Source: Corynebacterium tuberculostearicum SK141 (GTDB lineage: Bacteria > Actinomycetota > Actinomycetes > Mycobacteriales > Mycobacteriaceae). From it: a DNA stretch of 64,000 nt. The notes below the pieces were generated by a model that had not been told where the DNA came from, ran no database searches, and worked only from the letters and a program-made list of their open reading frames with translations. Each line of letters starts with the position of its first letter. Positions within the stretch are counted from its first letter, which is position 1. Positions 12,993 to 21,433 of the stretch are shown here, in pieces. The translations under genes and the position numbers were made by a program. The stretch is from assembly GCF_000175635.1 (NCBI RefSeq), contig NZ_ACVP01000023.1, positions 62,001-126,000 on the forward strand. The letters are read 5' to 3'.

Positions 12993-13010
12993 TGTCTATG
13001 CTGTTAGACA
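12993..13010. repeat. Inverted repeat upstream of pyrR
   Basis: TGTCTA-TGCTGT-TAGACA is a perfect 6-base inverted repeat with a 6-base centre, in the divergent gap between pyrR (minus) and the SRPBCC-SDR gene (plus). A third half-site, GGTCTA, lies 12 bases to the left (12982-12987). It may be an operator or overlap the pyr promoter. The arms run GTCTA...TAGAC, the reverse arrangement of the McbR motif, so it is not called as McbR. Confidence 0.35.
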
Positions 13011-13074
13011 CAAAACACTCTAGCACCTTCCCCACCATTTGGGTGAGGGCGAAAAGAAGGAGGCGCATCAAGAA

Positions 13075-14427
13075 GTGAGTTTTTCCGCCGAACACATAGT
13101 CCCCGCCCCGCGCGAGCAGGTCTGGCAATGGCATACCCGCCAAGGCGCTTTAACCCGCCTGAACGCCCCCTTTTCCTTCATGACGCCCATCCAGCAGGCA
13201 GACAGCCTGGGCGATGGCACCTCCATCCTGGGCCTTCCGGGCGGCCTGCGCTGGACCGCTCAGCATAAACTTTCCCAGTACCGCGAGGGCTATGAGTTCA
13301 CCGATGTGTGCGTAAACTCCCCCATTCGCAAATTTGCCACATGGCAGCACCACCACACCTTTGCGGACCACCCGGACGGCACGCTCGTTCGCGATGAAGT
13401 TACTACCCGCATCCCTTCGGCGGCGCTGAAATCGGTCTTTGCTTATCGGCAGCACCAGCTCATTGAGGATTTTTCCTTTCTCCAGCGGCTTGCCGACGCC
13501 TCCTTGAACACCCAACCACTTACCATCGCCATGACCGGCTCCCGCGGCAGCGTGGGTACAGCGCTTACCGTCCAACTGCGCACCGCCGGGCACACGGTGA
13601 TCCAGCTCGTGCGCGGCACAGCTTCCAAGGGCCAGCGCACCTGGCGACCAGAGCAGCCCGATCCCGACCTCCTGCGCGGGGTCGACGTCCTCGTCCACCT
13701 GGCAGGCGAGCCCATCTTCGGCCGCTTTAATGACGAGCACAAGGCCGCCATCCGCGATTCCCGCGTTGGCCCCACCGAGCGCCTAGCTCAGGTAGCAGGG
13801 ACTACAGATTCCGTCCACACCATGGTCTGTGCCTCTGCCGTGGGCTACTACGGATCCGACCGCGGCGATGAGGTCCTCACCGAAGACTCCGCACCTGGCG
13901 AAGGCTTCCTGGCAGACGTAGTAGTCGACTGGGAGCGCGCCTGCGAGCCTGCCCGCGCCGCGGGCGCCCGCGTGGTCAATATTCGTACCGGCATTGCCAT
14001 GTCGGGCGGTTCCGGCCTCCTGCCGCTGCTGCGCGCCCTCTTCTCCACCGGCCTAGGCGGCCCCTTCGGCGACGGTGAGTTCTGGTTCAGCTGGGTTGCC
14101 CTCGATGACCTGACGGATGCCTACTTCCGCGCCATCGTGGACGATTCGCTGGAACGCCCGGTCAATGCGGCCTCGCCTAACCCGGTGCTCAACAAGGACT
14201 TCGTCAAAGCCCTTGGCTCTGAGCTACACCGTCCGGCATTGCTTCCCGTTCCACCCTTCGGTCCCGCAATCTTGCTGGGCAAGGAAGGCGCCCAAGAGTT
14301 GGCCTTGGCGCAACAACGCGTAAGCCCTACGGTTCTACACAACATCGGGCATACTTTCCGCTACCCCACGATCGATACTGCTCTCGCGCACGAACTTGGC
14401 GGCGAGCGTCTATGGCAGTCCCACTAA
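13075..14427 (+). CDS. TIGR01777-family SDR epimerase with N-terminal SRPBCC domain
   Basis: The 450-residue protein is a fusion. Residues about 1-145 look like an SRPBCC (START-like) ligand-binding domain (SAEHIVPAPREQVWQWHTRQ). Residues about 150-450 are an extended SDR of the YfcH/TIGR01777 type: MTGSRGSVGTALTVQLRTAGH as Rossmann motif, VHLAGEPIFGRFNDEHKAAI, the ASAVGYYG active-site region and a C-terminal DUF1731-like part with QQRVSPTVLHNIGHTFRYP. The substrate is unknown. GTG 13075 is chosen with AAGGAGG eleven bases upstream. It is divergent from pyrR and followed by two YbjN genes. Confidence 0.85.
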   Translation: MSFSAEHIVPAPREQVWQWHTRQGALTRLNAPFSFMTPIQQADSLGDGTSILGLPGGLRWTAQHKLSQYREGYEFTDVCVNSPIRKFATWQHHHTFADHPDGTLVRDEVTTRIPSAALKSVFAYRQHQLIEDFSFLQRLADASLNTQPLTIAMTGSRGSVGTALTVQLRTAGHTVIQLVRGTASKGQRTWRPEQPDPDLLRGVDVLVHLAGEPIFGRFNDEHKAAIRDSRVGPTERLAQVAGTTDSVHTMVCASAVGYYGSDRGDEVLTEDSAPGEGFLADVVVDWERACEPARAAGARVVNIRTGIAMSGGSGLLPLLRALFSTGLGGPFGDGEFWFSWVALDDLTDAYFRAIVDDSLERPVNAASPNPVLNKDFVKALGSELHRPALLPVPPFGPAILLGKEGAQELALAQQRVSPTVLHNIGHTFRYPTIDTALAHELGGERLWQSH

Positions 14428-14501
14428 CTGGATGGGAACTTAGGTAAACTGGCAAAGGTTGACCTTTATCCCCGATTAGTACATGGATTGAGACTACTTA
14501 A

Positions 14502-14993
14502 GTGTCTGAAGAACCAACCCTGTATCCCGATACGCCGGTAGAGCCCGTAACTCTCGAGCGCATCGGCGAGATCTTTGCATCTGAGAACCTGGAATACCGC
14601 CTCGAAGAGCAGCCAGTGAGCGAGGAAGAAACCGTGCAGATCCTGCGCACGGGTTTCTCCAACGTCGCCATCGCCATGCAGGTGCGCGATGATGTGCTCG
14701 TGGCGGATTCCGTGTGGCGCGGCAATGTGCCTTCTTCTGAGGGCCCTACCCTGTTGACGGTGCTCAACCAGTGGAACCAGCAGCACTTCGCGCCGACCCT
14801 GCGCTTCTTTGAGTCAGCCGAGAATACCCTCGCCGTCTCCGGCGTGCGCGAGATCAACATTGCCCACGGTTTGTCCCGCAATCAGATCGGCGCCTTCGTG
14901 ATGTCCACGCTGGATTCTATGCTGCAGTCCTTCGCCTTCGTGGAAGAACACTACCCACAGCTCGTGACTTGGGAGGAGCACAACCATGACTAA
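14502..14993 (+). CDS. YbjN domain-containing protein (first of a pair)
   Basis: A 163-residue cytoplasmic protein with the YbjN fold, related to type III secretion chaperones; function not known. Visible family features are LERIGEIFASENLEYRLEE at the N-terminus, a central strand-rich part (VAIAMQVRDDVLVADSVW), and the helix LTVLNQWNQQHFAPTLRF. The GTG start has no good ribosome binding site. Its last eight bases overlap the next gene, a paralogue, so the two are translated together and may form a heteromer. Confidence 0.78.
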   Translation: MSEEPTLYPDTPVEPVTLERIGEIFASENLEYRLEEQPVSEEETVQILRTGFSNVAIAMQVRDDVLVADSVWRGNVPSSEGPTLLTVLNQWNQQHFAPTLRFFESAENTLAVSGVREINIAHGLSRNQIGAFVMSTLDSMLQSFAFVEEHYPQLVTWEEHNHD

Positions 14994-15495
14994 TGCCTCT
15001 ACCGAAAACAATCTGCCGGAGATCACCCTTGACCGCGTTGTCGAGGCCATGCGCACCTTCGACATCGAATTGACCAAGATGGACAGCGACATCGAGGCAG
15101 CTACCGCCAACCTCAACGGCCTGCCCACCATGTTCGCGGTTCTCGATTCCGTGGTTATTGTCCGCTGCGATGTGCCTACCGACGCCGCCTACTCCAAGGC
15201 CGATGCCGGCCTCTTCCTCGCGGCTAACCAGATCAACTCCGTAGCCTTCGGCGCCCGCGCAGTTATCTCGGAGCACGATGACATGCTCGTGGTGCGCACC
15301 GAGCGCGATATCCCTGCCGCCGCCGGCATGACCGATGAGCAGCTGCAGGCTGCCCTGAAGTCCGCCGTGGATGGCGTCATCCGCGGCCAGGACGCCATGG
15401 TTTCTGCCGCCGAAGAGATGGCCAAGCTTGGCTCCGAGACCGCAGCCAACGCCGGATCTGGCGACGCTGCCGCAAGCGACGCCCCGCAGAGCTAA
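14986..15495 (+). CDS. YbjN domain-containing protein (second of a pair)
   Basis: A 169-residue protein of the same YbjN type as its upstream neighbour (ITLDRVVEAMRTFDIELTKM; VAFGARAVISEHDDMLVVRTE). It keeps a longer C-terminal helix and ends in an Ala/Gly/Ser-rich tail (about 148-169). It overlaps the first gene by eight bases (ATG inside the last codons) and is followed by a terminator, so the pair forms one unit. The function is unknown; no catalytic motif is visible. Confidence 0.75.
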   Translation: MTNASTENNLPEITLDRVVEAMRTFDIELTKMDSDIEAATANLNGLPTMFAVLDSVVIVRCDVPTDAAYSKADAGLFLAANQINSVAFGARAVISEHDDMLVVRTERDIPAAAGMTDEQLQAALKSAVDGVIRGQDAMVSAAEEMAKLGSETAANAGSGDAAASDAPQS

Positions 15496-15514
15496 GCCGC
15501 CCTAGAATTCACTG

Positions 15515-15572
15515 CTCTCCCCTCTCCTTCTGCCTTAACAATGACGCAAGGGTGACGGGGAGAGTTCTTTTT
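15515..15572 (+). terminator. Terminator after the YbjN pair
   Basis: CTCTCCCC at 15515 pairs with GGGGAGAG at 15557, followed by TTCTTTTT. The loop is long (34 bases), but the perfect 8-base stem and the T run placed after the second YbjN stop make a rho-independent terminator likely. Confidence 0.6.
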
Positions 15573-15643
15573 GCTCTTGGCCATACTGGGCACACGGAGA
15601 CGCGAGGATGAGCGTCGATTGGCACGGTCTTGGGCATGAAAAT

Positions 15644-15685
15644 ACCGCCCGCCACAGCTCTTCACCATCGAGCTGGGCGGGCGGT
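15644..15685 (-). terminator. Strong hairpin terminator after nusB
   Basis: ACCGCCCGCC-A-CAGCTC pairs with GAGCTGGGCGGGCGGT (16 pairs with one bulged base, nine-base loop). On the minus strand it is followed by ATTTTC, 30 bases after the nusB stop. It is close to symmetric and could also back up the plus-strand terminator. Confidence 0.75.
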
Positions 15686-15713
15686 TTAAGTATGCGGGCC
15701 AGTCTAAACCTGA

Positions 15714-16379
15714 CTATTCCGCAGTGGGGTCCTGCTGCGCAGAACGGTCTGCTACAGCCGAGTCATCGGCCGCGGCAGCGAAGTCCGAAGCGGTGGATGC
15801 GGAAGTATCCACGGCCGCATCATCCGCGTTGTCGGAGTCTAGCGGCTCCTCGTCGGTCGAATCTTCGCCGTCCGTATCCGCATCGCTACCCTGGTGTTCT
15901 GCGGACATCGGGTTTTCCGCAGAACGGGATTGTGCAACGTCATCCAACACAGCGTGAATGTATGGCGCCGCTTGATCGTTGGAATACTGGGAGGCAATCT
16001 CCACGCCTTCCACGACCGCAGTAGCGGTGGGAATATCCGGGTTGAACAGCAGCTCCCATACCGACAGGCGCAGGATCGCACGGTCAACGGCCGGAATGCG
16101 GTGCAGTTCCCAGTCCTCGGCAAGGAAGCGAGAGATGGTGTCATCGATGGCATCCAGCTCTTCGGCTACGCCCTTAACAATCACCTGCGTGTATTCGGCC
16201 ACAGGCGCTACCGCGTTGCGATCCTCACGTGCCAAGGCGATGCGATCCTCCACGATGGCAACGGGGTCAACGTCCCTGTTTTCTGCTTCGTAGAGGATAT
16301 CGGCGGCACGACGACGTGCACGGTACCGCGCGGTGTGCCGCTTGTAGTTGATATCGCGCTTAGGGGTGTTATCAGACAC
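15714..16379 (-). CDS. nusB: Transcription antitermination factor NusB with long acidic tail
   Basis: RNA-binding factor that works with NusE (S10) in antitermination of rRNA operons. The NusB fold covers about residues 12-150: [20 protein letters not shown], then [19 protein letters not shown] and [15 protein letters not shown]. Residues 151-221 are an extra low-complexity tail rich in Asp, Glu, Ser and Ala, absent from typical NusB of about 140-160 residues. The GTG start is 11 bases after the efp stop, so the two genes form an operon closed by the hairpin at 15644. Confidence 0.94.
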   Translation of the reverse strand: MSDNTPKRDINYKRHTARYRARRRAADILYEAENRDVDPVAIVEDRIALAREDRNAVAPVAEYTQVIVKGVAEELDAIDDTISRFLAEDWELHRIPAVDRAILRLSVWELLFNPDIPTATAVVEGVEIASQYSNDQAAPYIHAVLDDVAQSRSAENPMSAEHQGSDADTDGEDSTDEEPLDSDNADDAAVDTSASTASDFAAAADDSAVADRSAQQDPTAE

Positions 16380-16390
16380 AGTCAGATGCC

Positions 16391-16954
16391 CTAGTTGTTA
16401 ACGCGGGAGAGGTACTCGCCGGTACGGGTGTCGATCTTGAGAACGTTGCCGATCTCGATGAACAGCGGAACCTGGATCTCAGCACCGGTTTCCAGGGTGG
16501 CAGGCTTGGTGCCGCCGGAAGAACGGTCGCCCTGCAGGCCAGGCTCGGTGTGCTCGACCTTAAGGTCTACGGAAATAGGCAGTTCTGCAAAGAGTGCCTC
16601 ATCCTCGTAGAAGGAAACCTGAACACGCATGTTCTCCAGCAGGAAGCGAGCGGCATCGCCGAACTTCTCCGGCGGGAGCTCGTACTGCTCGAAGGTCTTT
16701 TCATCCATAACAACGTAGCTGGTGCCATCGTTGTACAGGTAGGTCATATCGCGGCGGTCCACGGTAGCGGTCTCTACCTTAACACCAGCATTCCAGGTCT
16801 TGTCCACGGTCTTACCGGAGACAACATCCTTGAGCTTGGTACGCACGAAGGCTGGGCCCTTGCCCGGCTTCACGTGCTGGAACTCAACGATCTGCATCAG
16901 TTTGTTGTCGATCTTCAGAACGAGACCGTTCTTGAAATCAGTAGTATCAGCCAT
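16391..16954 (-). CDS. efp: Elongation factor P
   Basis: Relieves ribosome stalling at polyproline stretches. The 187-residue protein shows the three EF-P domains: an N-terminal KOW-like domain ending in the modification loop ([19 protein letters not shown], lysine near residue 32), the central OB domain ([21 protein letters not shown]) and the C-terminal OB domain ([27 protein letters not shown] end). In C. glutamicum pepQ precedes efp directly; here a plus-strand esterase gene separates them, so efp must have its own promoter. Confidence 0.97.
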   Translation of the reverse strand: MADTTDFKNGLVLKIDNKLMQIVEFQHVKPGKGPAFVRTKLKDVVSGKTVDKTWNAGVKVETATVDRRDMTYLYNDGTSYVVMDEKTFEQYELPPEKFGDAARFLLENMRVQVSFYEDEALFAELPISVDLKVEHTEPGLQGDRSSGGTKPATLETGAEIQVPLFIEIGNVLKIDTRTGEYLSRVNN

Positions 16955-17207
16955 TGCGGTTAAACTCCCGAAAATTGTGGACTAAAGGTTGAAAACAATG
17001 TTTAAGCCTACCGGACAACTGCCCCTTGGGGTATTACCGGTCCCCCATTTCTTCCCCACAGTTACCAGCGGAGTGACTTTCGGGGCCCGCCGCCTGCCCT
17101 AAACCATCAGACACGCGAACAATCGAAGGTTTTTATCCAGCAATAACTCGCTGTACGATAAGGCTTTGCTTAATTGATTTTTCACATACCTACCAAGGAT
17201 TTTTGCG

Positions 17208-18104
17208 ATGCCTCTCAAGAAGCTCTACGCCGCGGCTACCGCTACTGGCGCAGCCGTAGCAGCACTGTCCGCTCCGCAGGCCATGGCAGCAGACGCCCAG
17301 ACCGTGATGTTCGGCGATTCTGTTTTCGCCAACCCAACCTATGGCCAAGTTGGCACGACCTCGAGCTTGTCCCCTTCGGCGGGCACTACGCTCTCGTCTG
17401 CCACCCACGGCATCGAAGACGCTCCAGGCGCACCATCCCCACAGGGCTGCCCGCAGGGTCAGAGCAACGTTGGCCGCGAGCTGGGCCGTGTTTCTGGTCA
17501 GCATGTAGCCAACTACGCATGCTCTGCGGCGAAGGCCGCCGGCCACTCGCACCGCAAGGACTTCAATGAGCAGATCAACGGAGCCATTGCTAATAATGAT
17601 CTCAATGGCCAAACGAAAAACGTTTTGATTCAATTCGGCGCTAATGACTTCCAGGAAATCGTGCGCCCATCGCTTTCTTCTTCCAACCCTTACTACGACG
17701 GCATGAAGAATTCGATCCAGCGGGTCCGCCACGCTGCCCCGAATGCCCACATCACCGTTGTAGGCTATCCCGCCATCTCCGCCCGCAATGGCGCGGTTTG
17801 CCCGCTGCGTACCTCCGCACCGGGTTCCTCTGAAGCCGGTTTCAACATGGACTACGCGGGCTTGGTTCGCACCGGCGAGGACCAGGTTAATAGCGCCATG
17901 TACAAGGCAGCCCGCGCAAACGGCGTGCAGTACTACGACCTACGCGCCGATTCCATTGATCACGGCATGTGCGCGCCGGACAGCACCCGCTGGGTTTCCG
18001 GCAAGTGGGAGTACTCCGTACCGCACAACCTCTTCAATCACCTCACGCACCTGGGCAACCGCAACGTCGCCCAGCTGCTTAACTCCAAGGTGCTGGCTCA
18101 CTAG
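17208..18104 (+). CDS. Secreted SGNH/GDSL-type esterase or lipase
   Basis: A 298-residue secreted hydrolase. A Sec signal peptide covers about residues 1-28 (positively charged KK, hydrophobic core, APQAMA-A cleavage). SGNH block I is FGDSVFANP with the likely nucleophile Ser38, and block III is FGANDF (about 143-148). The usual C-terminal DxxH is replaced by NHLTH, with His278 and His281 as candidate catalytic histidines. Four or more cysteines suggest disulfides. Substrate unknown; lipid or acyl ester hydrolysis at the cell envelope is plausible. AAGGA lies upstream. It is an insertion in an otherwise minus-strand block, and its stop overlaps the pepQ stop. Confidence 0.85.
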   Translation: MPLKKLYAAATATGAAVAALSAPQAMAADAQTVMFGDSVFANPTYGQVGTTSSLSPSAGTTLSSATHGIEDAPGAPSPQGCPQGQSNVGRELGRVSGQHVANYACSAAKAAGHSHRKDFNEQINGAIANNDLNGQTKNVLIQFGANDFQEIVRPSLSSSNPYYDGMKNSIQRVRHAAPNAHITVVGYPAISARNGAVCPLRTSAPGSSEAGFNMDYAGLVRTGEDQVNSAMYKAARANGVQYYDLRADSIDHGMCAPDSTRWVSGKWEYSVPHNLFNHLTHLGNRNVAQLLNSKVLAH

Positions 18105-19207
18105 GCGGGCAGTTCAGTAAATTCCTTCGTCGCGGCGGTAATGATCTTCGGTGCGCCATCGGTAATGATGAGGGTATCTTCGATGCGCACGCCGCCCTTG
18201 CCAGGCACATAGATGCCCGGCTCGATGGTCAGGGTCATACCGGCGGCGAGCTCGCCCTTACCGGTCTGTGCCGCGGACGGTGCTTCGTGGACGTCTAGGC
18301 CCACACCGTGGCCCGTCGAGTGCACAAAGTAGTCGCCATAGCCGGCGGCGGAGATGAGATCGCGGCAGGCGGCGTCGACGTCGGCAAGCTTAGCGCCCGG
18401 CACCGACGCTGCCACGCCTGCCTTTTGGGCGCGGAGCACCACATCATAGATTTCCTTGGCAAAGTCATTCGCCGTGCCCACGACGTAGGTGCGGGTGCAA
18501 TCGGAGTTGAACCCGCGTAGGTGAGCACCAAAATCGATGGTCACTAGGTCACCGTCCTCGATGACCCGGTCATCAGCGCCATGGTGCGGCATCGCCGAGT
18601 TCGGACCGGAAGCCACGATGGTATCGAAGCTCACTCGCTCCGAGCCGAGCATGCGCATCCGATATTCCAAATCGGCAGCCACCTGGCGCTCGGTGCGGCC
18701 GACACGCAGCTCACCAGCGGCGAGCAGATCCTCCAGCGCCTGATTAGCCAGCGCGGCAATCTCTTCCAGCTTCTCTAGCTCGAGCGAATCCTTGACCAAG
18801 CGAATTTTTTCAATGACCCCGGCAATGGGAACTAAGGTAACCGACTCCGGGGCGGACTCTTCCAGGTCCTTCAGCTCTGAGACCGAAAGGTAGTCTGCTT
18901 CAAAACCGACTCGAACTGGCCCCTCGACATCGGCAAATTGCTGCAGGAGCACCTTTCCTACCGCGCGGCCTTGGATAGCCTCCAGATCGGGAACCTCGCG
19001 GGCAATCTGCGTGGTGTACCGGCCGTCGGTAGCAACCTGCGCGGTAAGGTCCTTACGCAGCAATAGCCCGCCATTCGAGCCGGAGAATCCCGAAAGGTAG
19101 CGCACGTGCGTGAGGTGGGTGACCAGAACGGCATCGATGCGCTGGCCGGCTAGCTCCGCGGCAAGCTTGCGGCGCCGGTCACTAAAACGGGTATCTGCCA
19201 AAGCCAT
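18101..19207 (-). CDS. pepQ: Xaa-Pro aminopeptidase / proline dipeptidase, M24 family
   Basis: Dinuclear-metal peptidase cleaving X-Pro bonds. The 368-residue protein has an N-terminal creatinase-like domain (LVTHLTHVRYLSGFSGSNGG) and a C-terminal pita-bread domain with the metal ligands in VTIDFGAHLRGFNSDCTRTY, HSTGHGVGLDVHEAP and TIEPGIYVPGKGGVRIEDT. ATG 19207 is preceded by AAGGATG; the frame is open further upstream but that part does not resemble the family. The last four bases overlap the convergent esterase gene. It follows aroQ by 118 bases. Confidence 0.95.
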   Translation of the reverse strand: MALADTRFSDRRRKLAAELAGQRIDAVLVTHLTHVRYLSGFSGSNGGLLLRKDLTAQVATDGRYTTQIAREVPDLEAIQGRAVGKVLLQQFADVEGPVRVGFEADYLSVSELKDLEESAPESVTLVPIAGVIEKIRLVKDSLELEKLEEIAALANQALEDLLAAGELRVGRTERQVAADLEYRMRMLGSERVSFDTIVASGPNSAMPHHGADDRVIEDGDLVTIDFGAHLRGFNSDCTRTYVVGTANDFAKEIYDVVLRAQKAGVAASVPGAKLADVDAACRDLISAAGYGDYFVHSTGHGVGLDVHEAPSAAQTGKGELAAGMTLTIEPGIYVPGKGGVRIEDTLIITDGAPKIITAATKEFTELPA

Positions 19208-19325
19208 GATTTCATCCTTCTGGGTCGACTGCGGTGTAGAAAGTATCCACCCAGTATATCGACCCTGCCACCGCAGTTGGGCGGATTTCTTTCTAGCCGG
19301 CTGCCACCCAGCCCGTTCGTGGGGC

Positions 19326-19754
19326 CTATTGGCAGAGGTAGTCCACTGCCGCCACGTAGCCGAAGACACCCAACCCGGCGATGACGCCGCGGGCGATAGG
19401 GCTGAGATAGGAGTGATGGCGGAAGGGCTCGCGCGCATGCACATTGGAAATATGCACCTCTACGAATCCGGCGCCATCGGCTACCTCTGCCAGGGCATCC
19501 CGCAGGGCCACTGAGGTATGGGTAAAACCGCCGGGATTGATAATCACTGGGTGGCCCGCATCCGCGGCGGCATGCACTTTCTCAATGAGCTCGCCCTCAT
19601 GGTTGGACTGAAAGCACTCTACTTCTGCACCGTGCGCGGCGGCGCGCAAGGCAATCATTTGCTCTACATCAGCCAGGGTGGTGGAGCCGTAGACATCCGG
19701 CTGGCGTTTTCCCAAGCGGTTCAAGTTCGGGCCGTTGAGGACAATAATCTTCAT
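19326..19754 (-). CDS. aroQ: Type II 3-dehydroquinate dehydratase
   Basis: Third step of the shikimate pathway, dehydrating 3-dehydroquinate. The 142-residue length and the motifs [18 protein letters not shown] (flexible loop with Arg and Tyr at VYGSTT), [13 protein letters not shown] and [17 protein letters not shown], then [15 protein letters not shown] identify the dodecameric type II enzyme. It starts three bases after the aroB stop, so it is coupled to it. It is sometimes called aroD in corynebacteria. Confidence 0.97.
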   Translation of the reverse strand: MKIIVLNGPNLNRLGKRQPDVYGSTTLADVEQMIALRAAAHGAEVECFQSNHEGELIEKVHAAADAGHPVIINPGGFTHTSVALRDALAEVADGAGFVEVHISNVHAREPFRHHSYLSPIARGVIAGLGVFGYVAAVDYLCQ

Positions 19755-19757
19755 TTT

Positions 19758-20828
19758 CTACTCCGATATCGCGGCGTAGGCCGCCTCTAGCTCTTCCGTG
19801 CTGGGCCCCTCAAGACGGGTGGTCTCGCCCACCCCGGTCAAGGCTACAAACCGGATCTTTCCGTCGCGGTTCTTCTTATCGTGGGTCATTGCCTCATATA
19901 GGTCCGCGAACTGACCTGGCCAATACGTGGTTGGCAGCCCAATGCTGTGCAGGATTCGGCGGTGCTTTTCCACGAGTTCCGCGTCAATGAGGCCGCGCGC
20001 ATGCGCCAGGTGGGCGATGAACATCATGCCCACGGCCACCGCGTTGCCATGGCGCCACTGATACTGTTCATGGCGCTCCACCGCATGGCCAAAGGTATGA
20101 CCGTAATTGAGCGTTTCGCGCAGGCCCGATTCTTTAAGATCCTCGCCCACCACCGCGGCCTTTACCGCGATGGAGCGCTCAATTAGTTCTGGAAGATAGC
20201 CCTGGGGGTCCACGCATGCGCCGGGATCGCTCTCATAACGCTCAAGGATTACCGGGTCATGGATGAAGCCGGTTTTGATGATTTCTGCCGAGCCAGCAAT
20301 GATCTCCGCCGCAGGCAGGGTATCGAGGCGCTCGAGATCCACAAACACAGAATCCGGCTCATGAAAGGCGCCAACGAGGTTCTTGCCGGCCGCGGTATTG
20401 ATGCCGGTTTTGCCGCCGACGGCCGCGTCAACCATGGCCAATAGCGTGGTAGGCACCTGAATGACCTTGATGCCGCGCATCCACCCGGCCGCAGCGAACC
20501 CCGCCAAATCGGTGGTGGCGCCACCGCCGAGGCCGATGATGGCGTCACGGCGGTTAAAGCCCTTCTCCCCCAGCTGATCCCATACGCTACCGATGACGCT
20601 GAGCTGCTTGGCGGCCTCGGCATCGGGGACGTCGATAAGCGTAGGCTCCACCCCCTCAGCGGCGACGAGTTCCGCTAAGCGCTCGGCCGCGGCACGCAGC
20701 GGCGGCTGGCAGATAATGCCCGCCTGGCCTGCACCAATCTGCGCACAGCGCTGCGCGATGTCCCGGTTGAGATCGGCGCCAATGCGAACTTCATAGGGCT
20801 GTGGTCCATTAACGGCAATGCTGGGCAT
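19758..20828 (-). CDS. aroB: 3-dehydroquinate synthase
   Basis: NAD- and metal-dependent second step of the shikimate pathway. In the 356-residue protein the nucleotide-binding part has [19 protein letters not shown] and the [20 protein letters not shown] block. The metal-binding region has [14 protein letters not shown] with its His ligands. ATG 20828 ([14 protein letters not shown]) has GAAAGG six bases upstream. It lies between aroK and aroQ in the aroC-aroK-aroB-aroQ-pepQ order. Confidence 0.97.
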   Translation of the reverse strand: MPSIAVNGPQPYEVRIGADLNRDIAQRCAQIGAGQAGIICQPPLRAAAERLAELVAAEGVEPTLIDVPDAEAAKQLSVIGSVWDQLGEKGFNRRDAIIGLGGGATTDLAGFAAAGWMRGIKVIQVPTTLLAMVDAAVGGKTGINTAAGKNLVGAFHEPDSVFVDLERLDTLPAAEIIAGSAEIIKTGFIHDPVILERYESDPGACVDPQGYLPELIERSIAVKAAVVGEDLKESGLRETLNYGHTFGHAVERHEQYQWRHGNAVAVGMMFIAHLAHARGLIDAELVEKHRRILHSIGLPTTYWPGQFADLYEAMTHDKKNRDGKIRFVALTGVGETTRLEGPSTEELEAAYAAISE

Positions 20829-20893
20829 GATGGTCCTTTCCGTTCGCCGCCAAGCCAGCATGGCGAGGAACTAGTGGTAGCGCTGCGGAGAAT

Positions 20894-21430
20894 CTACAGG
20901 GTATCGAGGAAGCCGAGAATATCGCCTACTACCTGCTGTGGGGTCCGGGCATCGGTGCGTACCCGGTAATCGGCCACCTCTTGGTAATAGGGGCGCCGCG
21001 CCTCCACAAGGTTGCGGTAGTGCTCAAGGGGATCTGCGGCTGCGAGAACCGGCCGATTGCTGTCCCCGGACGTCCGCCGTGCACCTTCTTCAGGGGAAAT
21101 ATCCAAAAAGATGACGGTATGGCGCTCCAGCAGCTCACGGGTGGCGTCCGTCAGCACTGCCCCGCCGCCGAGGCTGACTACTCCACCGGTGCGCAGTGCC
21201 GCAGCAACGTGCTCGGCTTCGAGCGCGCGAAAGTCTGGTTCACCAAGCTCGCTAAAGACTTCTCCGCACGGCTTATCCTTAGCCTGTTCGATAAGGTGGT
21301 CCGAATCCACCAGTTCGCAGCTCAAGGCGTGGGAAAGGCGGCGGCCGATGGTGGATTTACCCGCACCTGGCGGGCCAACCAAAACAACGCGTGGACGGGG
21401 CAGGCCCGTAACGGCGGTTGGGGTGGTCAT
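20894..21430 (-). CDS. aroK: Shikimate kinase
   Basis: Phosphorylates shikimate with ATP. The 178-residue protein has the P-loop LVGPPGAGKSTIGRRL (about 16-31), the shikimate-binding Asp in ELVDSDHLIE, the FRALEAEHV segment and the GGVVSLGGGAV loop. It begins three bases after the aroC stop, with AGGAG in the end of aroC, indicating translational coupling. Confidence 0.97.
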   Translation of the reverse strand: MTTPTAVTGLPRPRVVLVGPPGAGKSTIGRRLSHALSCELVDSDHLIEQAKDKPCGEVFSELGEPDFRALEAEHVAAALRTGGVVSLGGGAVLTDATRELLERHTVIFLDISPEEGARRTSGDSNRPVLAAADPLEHYRNLVEARRPYYQEVADYRVRTDARTPQQVVGDILGFLDTL

Positions 21431-21433
21431 AAC

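Noticed and set aside
19208-19444. N-terminal extension of pepQ upstream of ATG 19207
   Set aside because: Open frame only; the family N-terminus begins at MALADTRFSDRRRKL and has AAGGATG before it.
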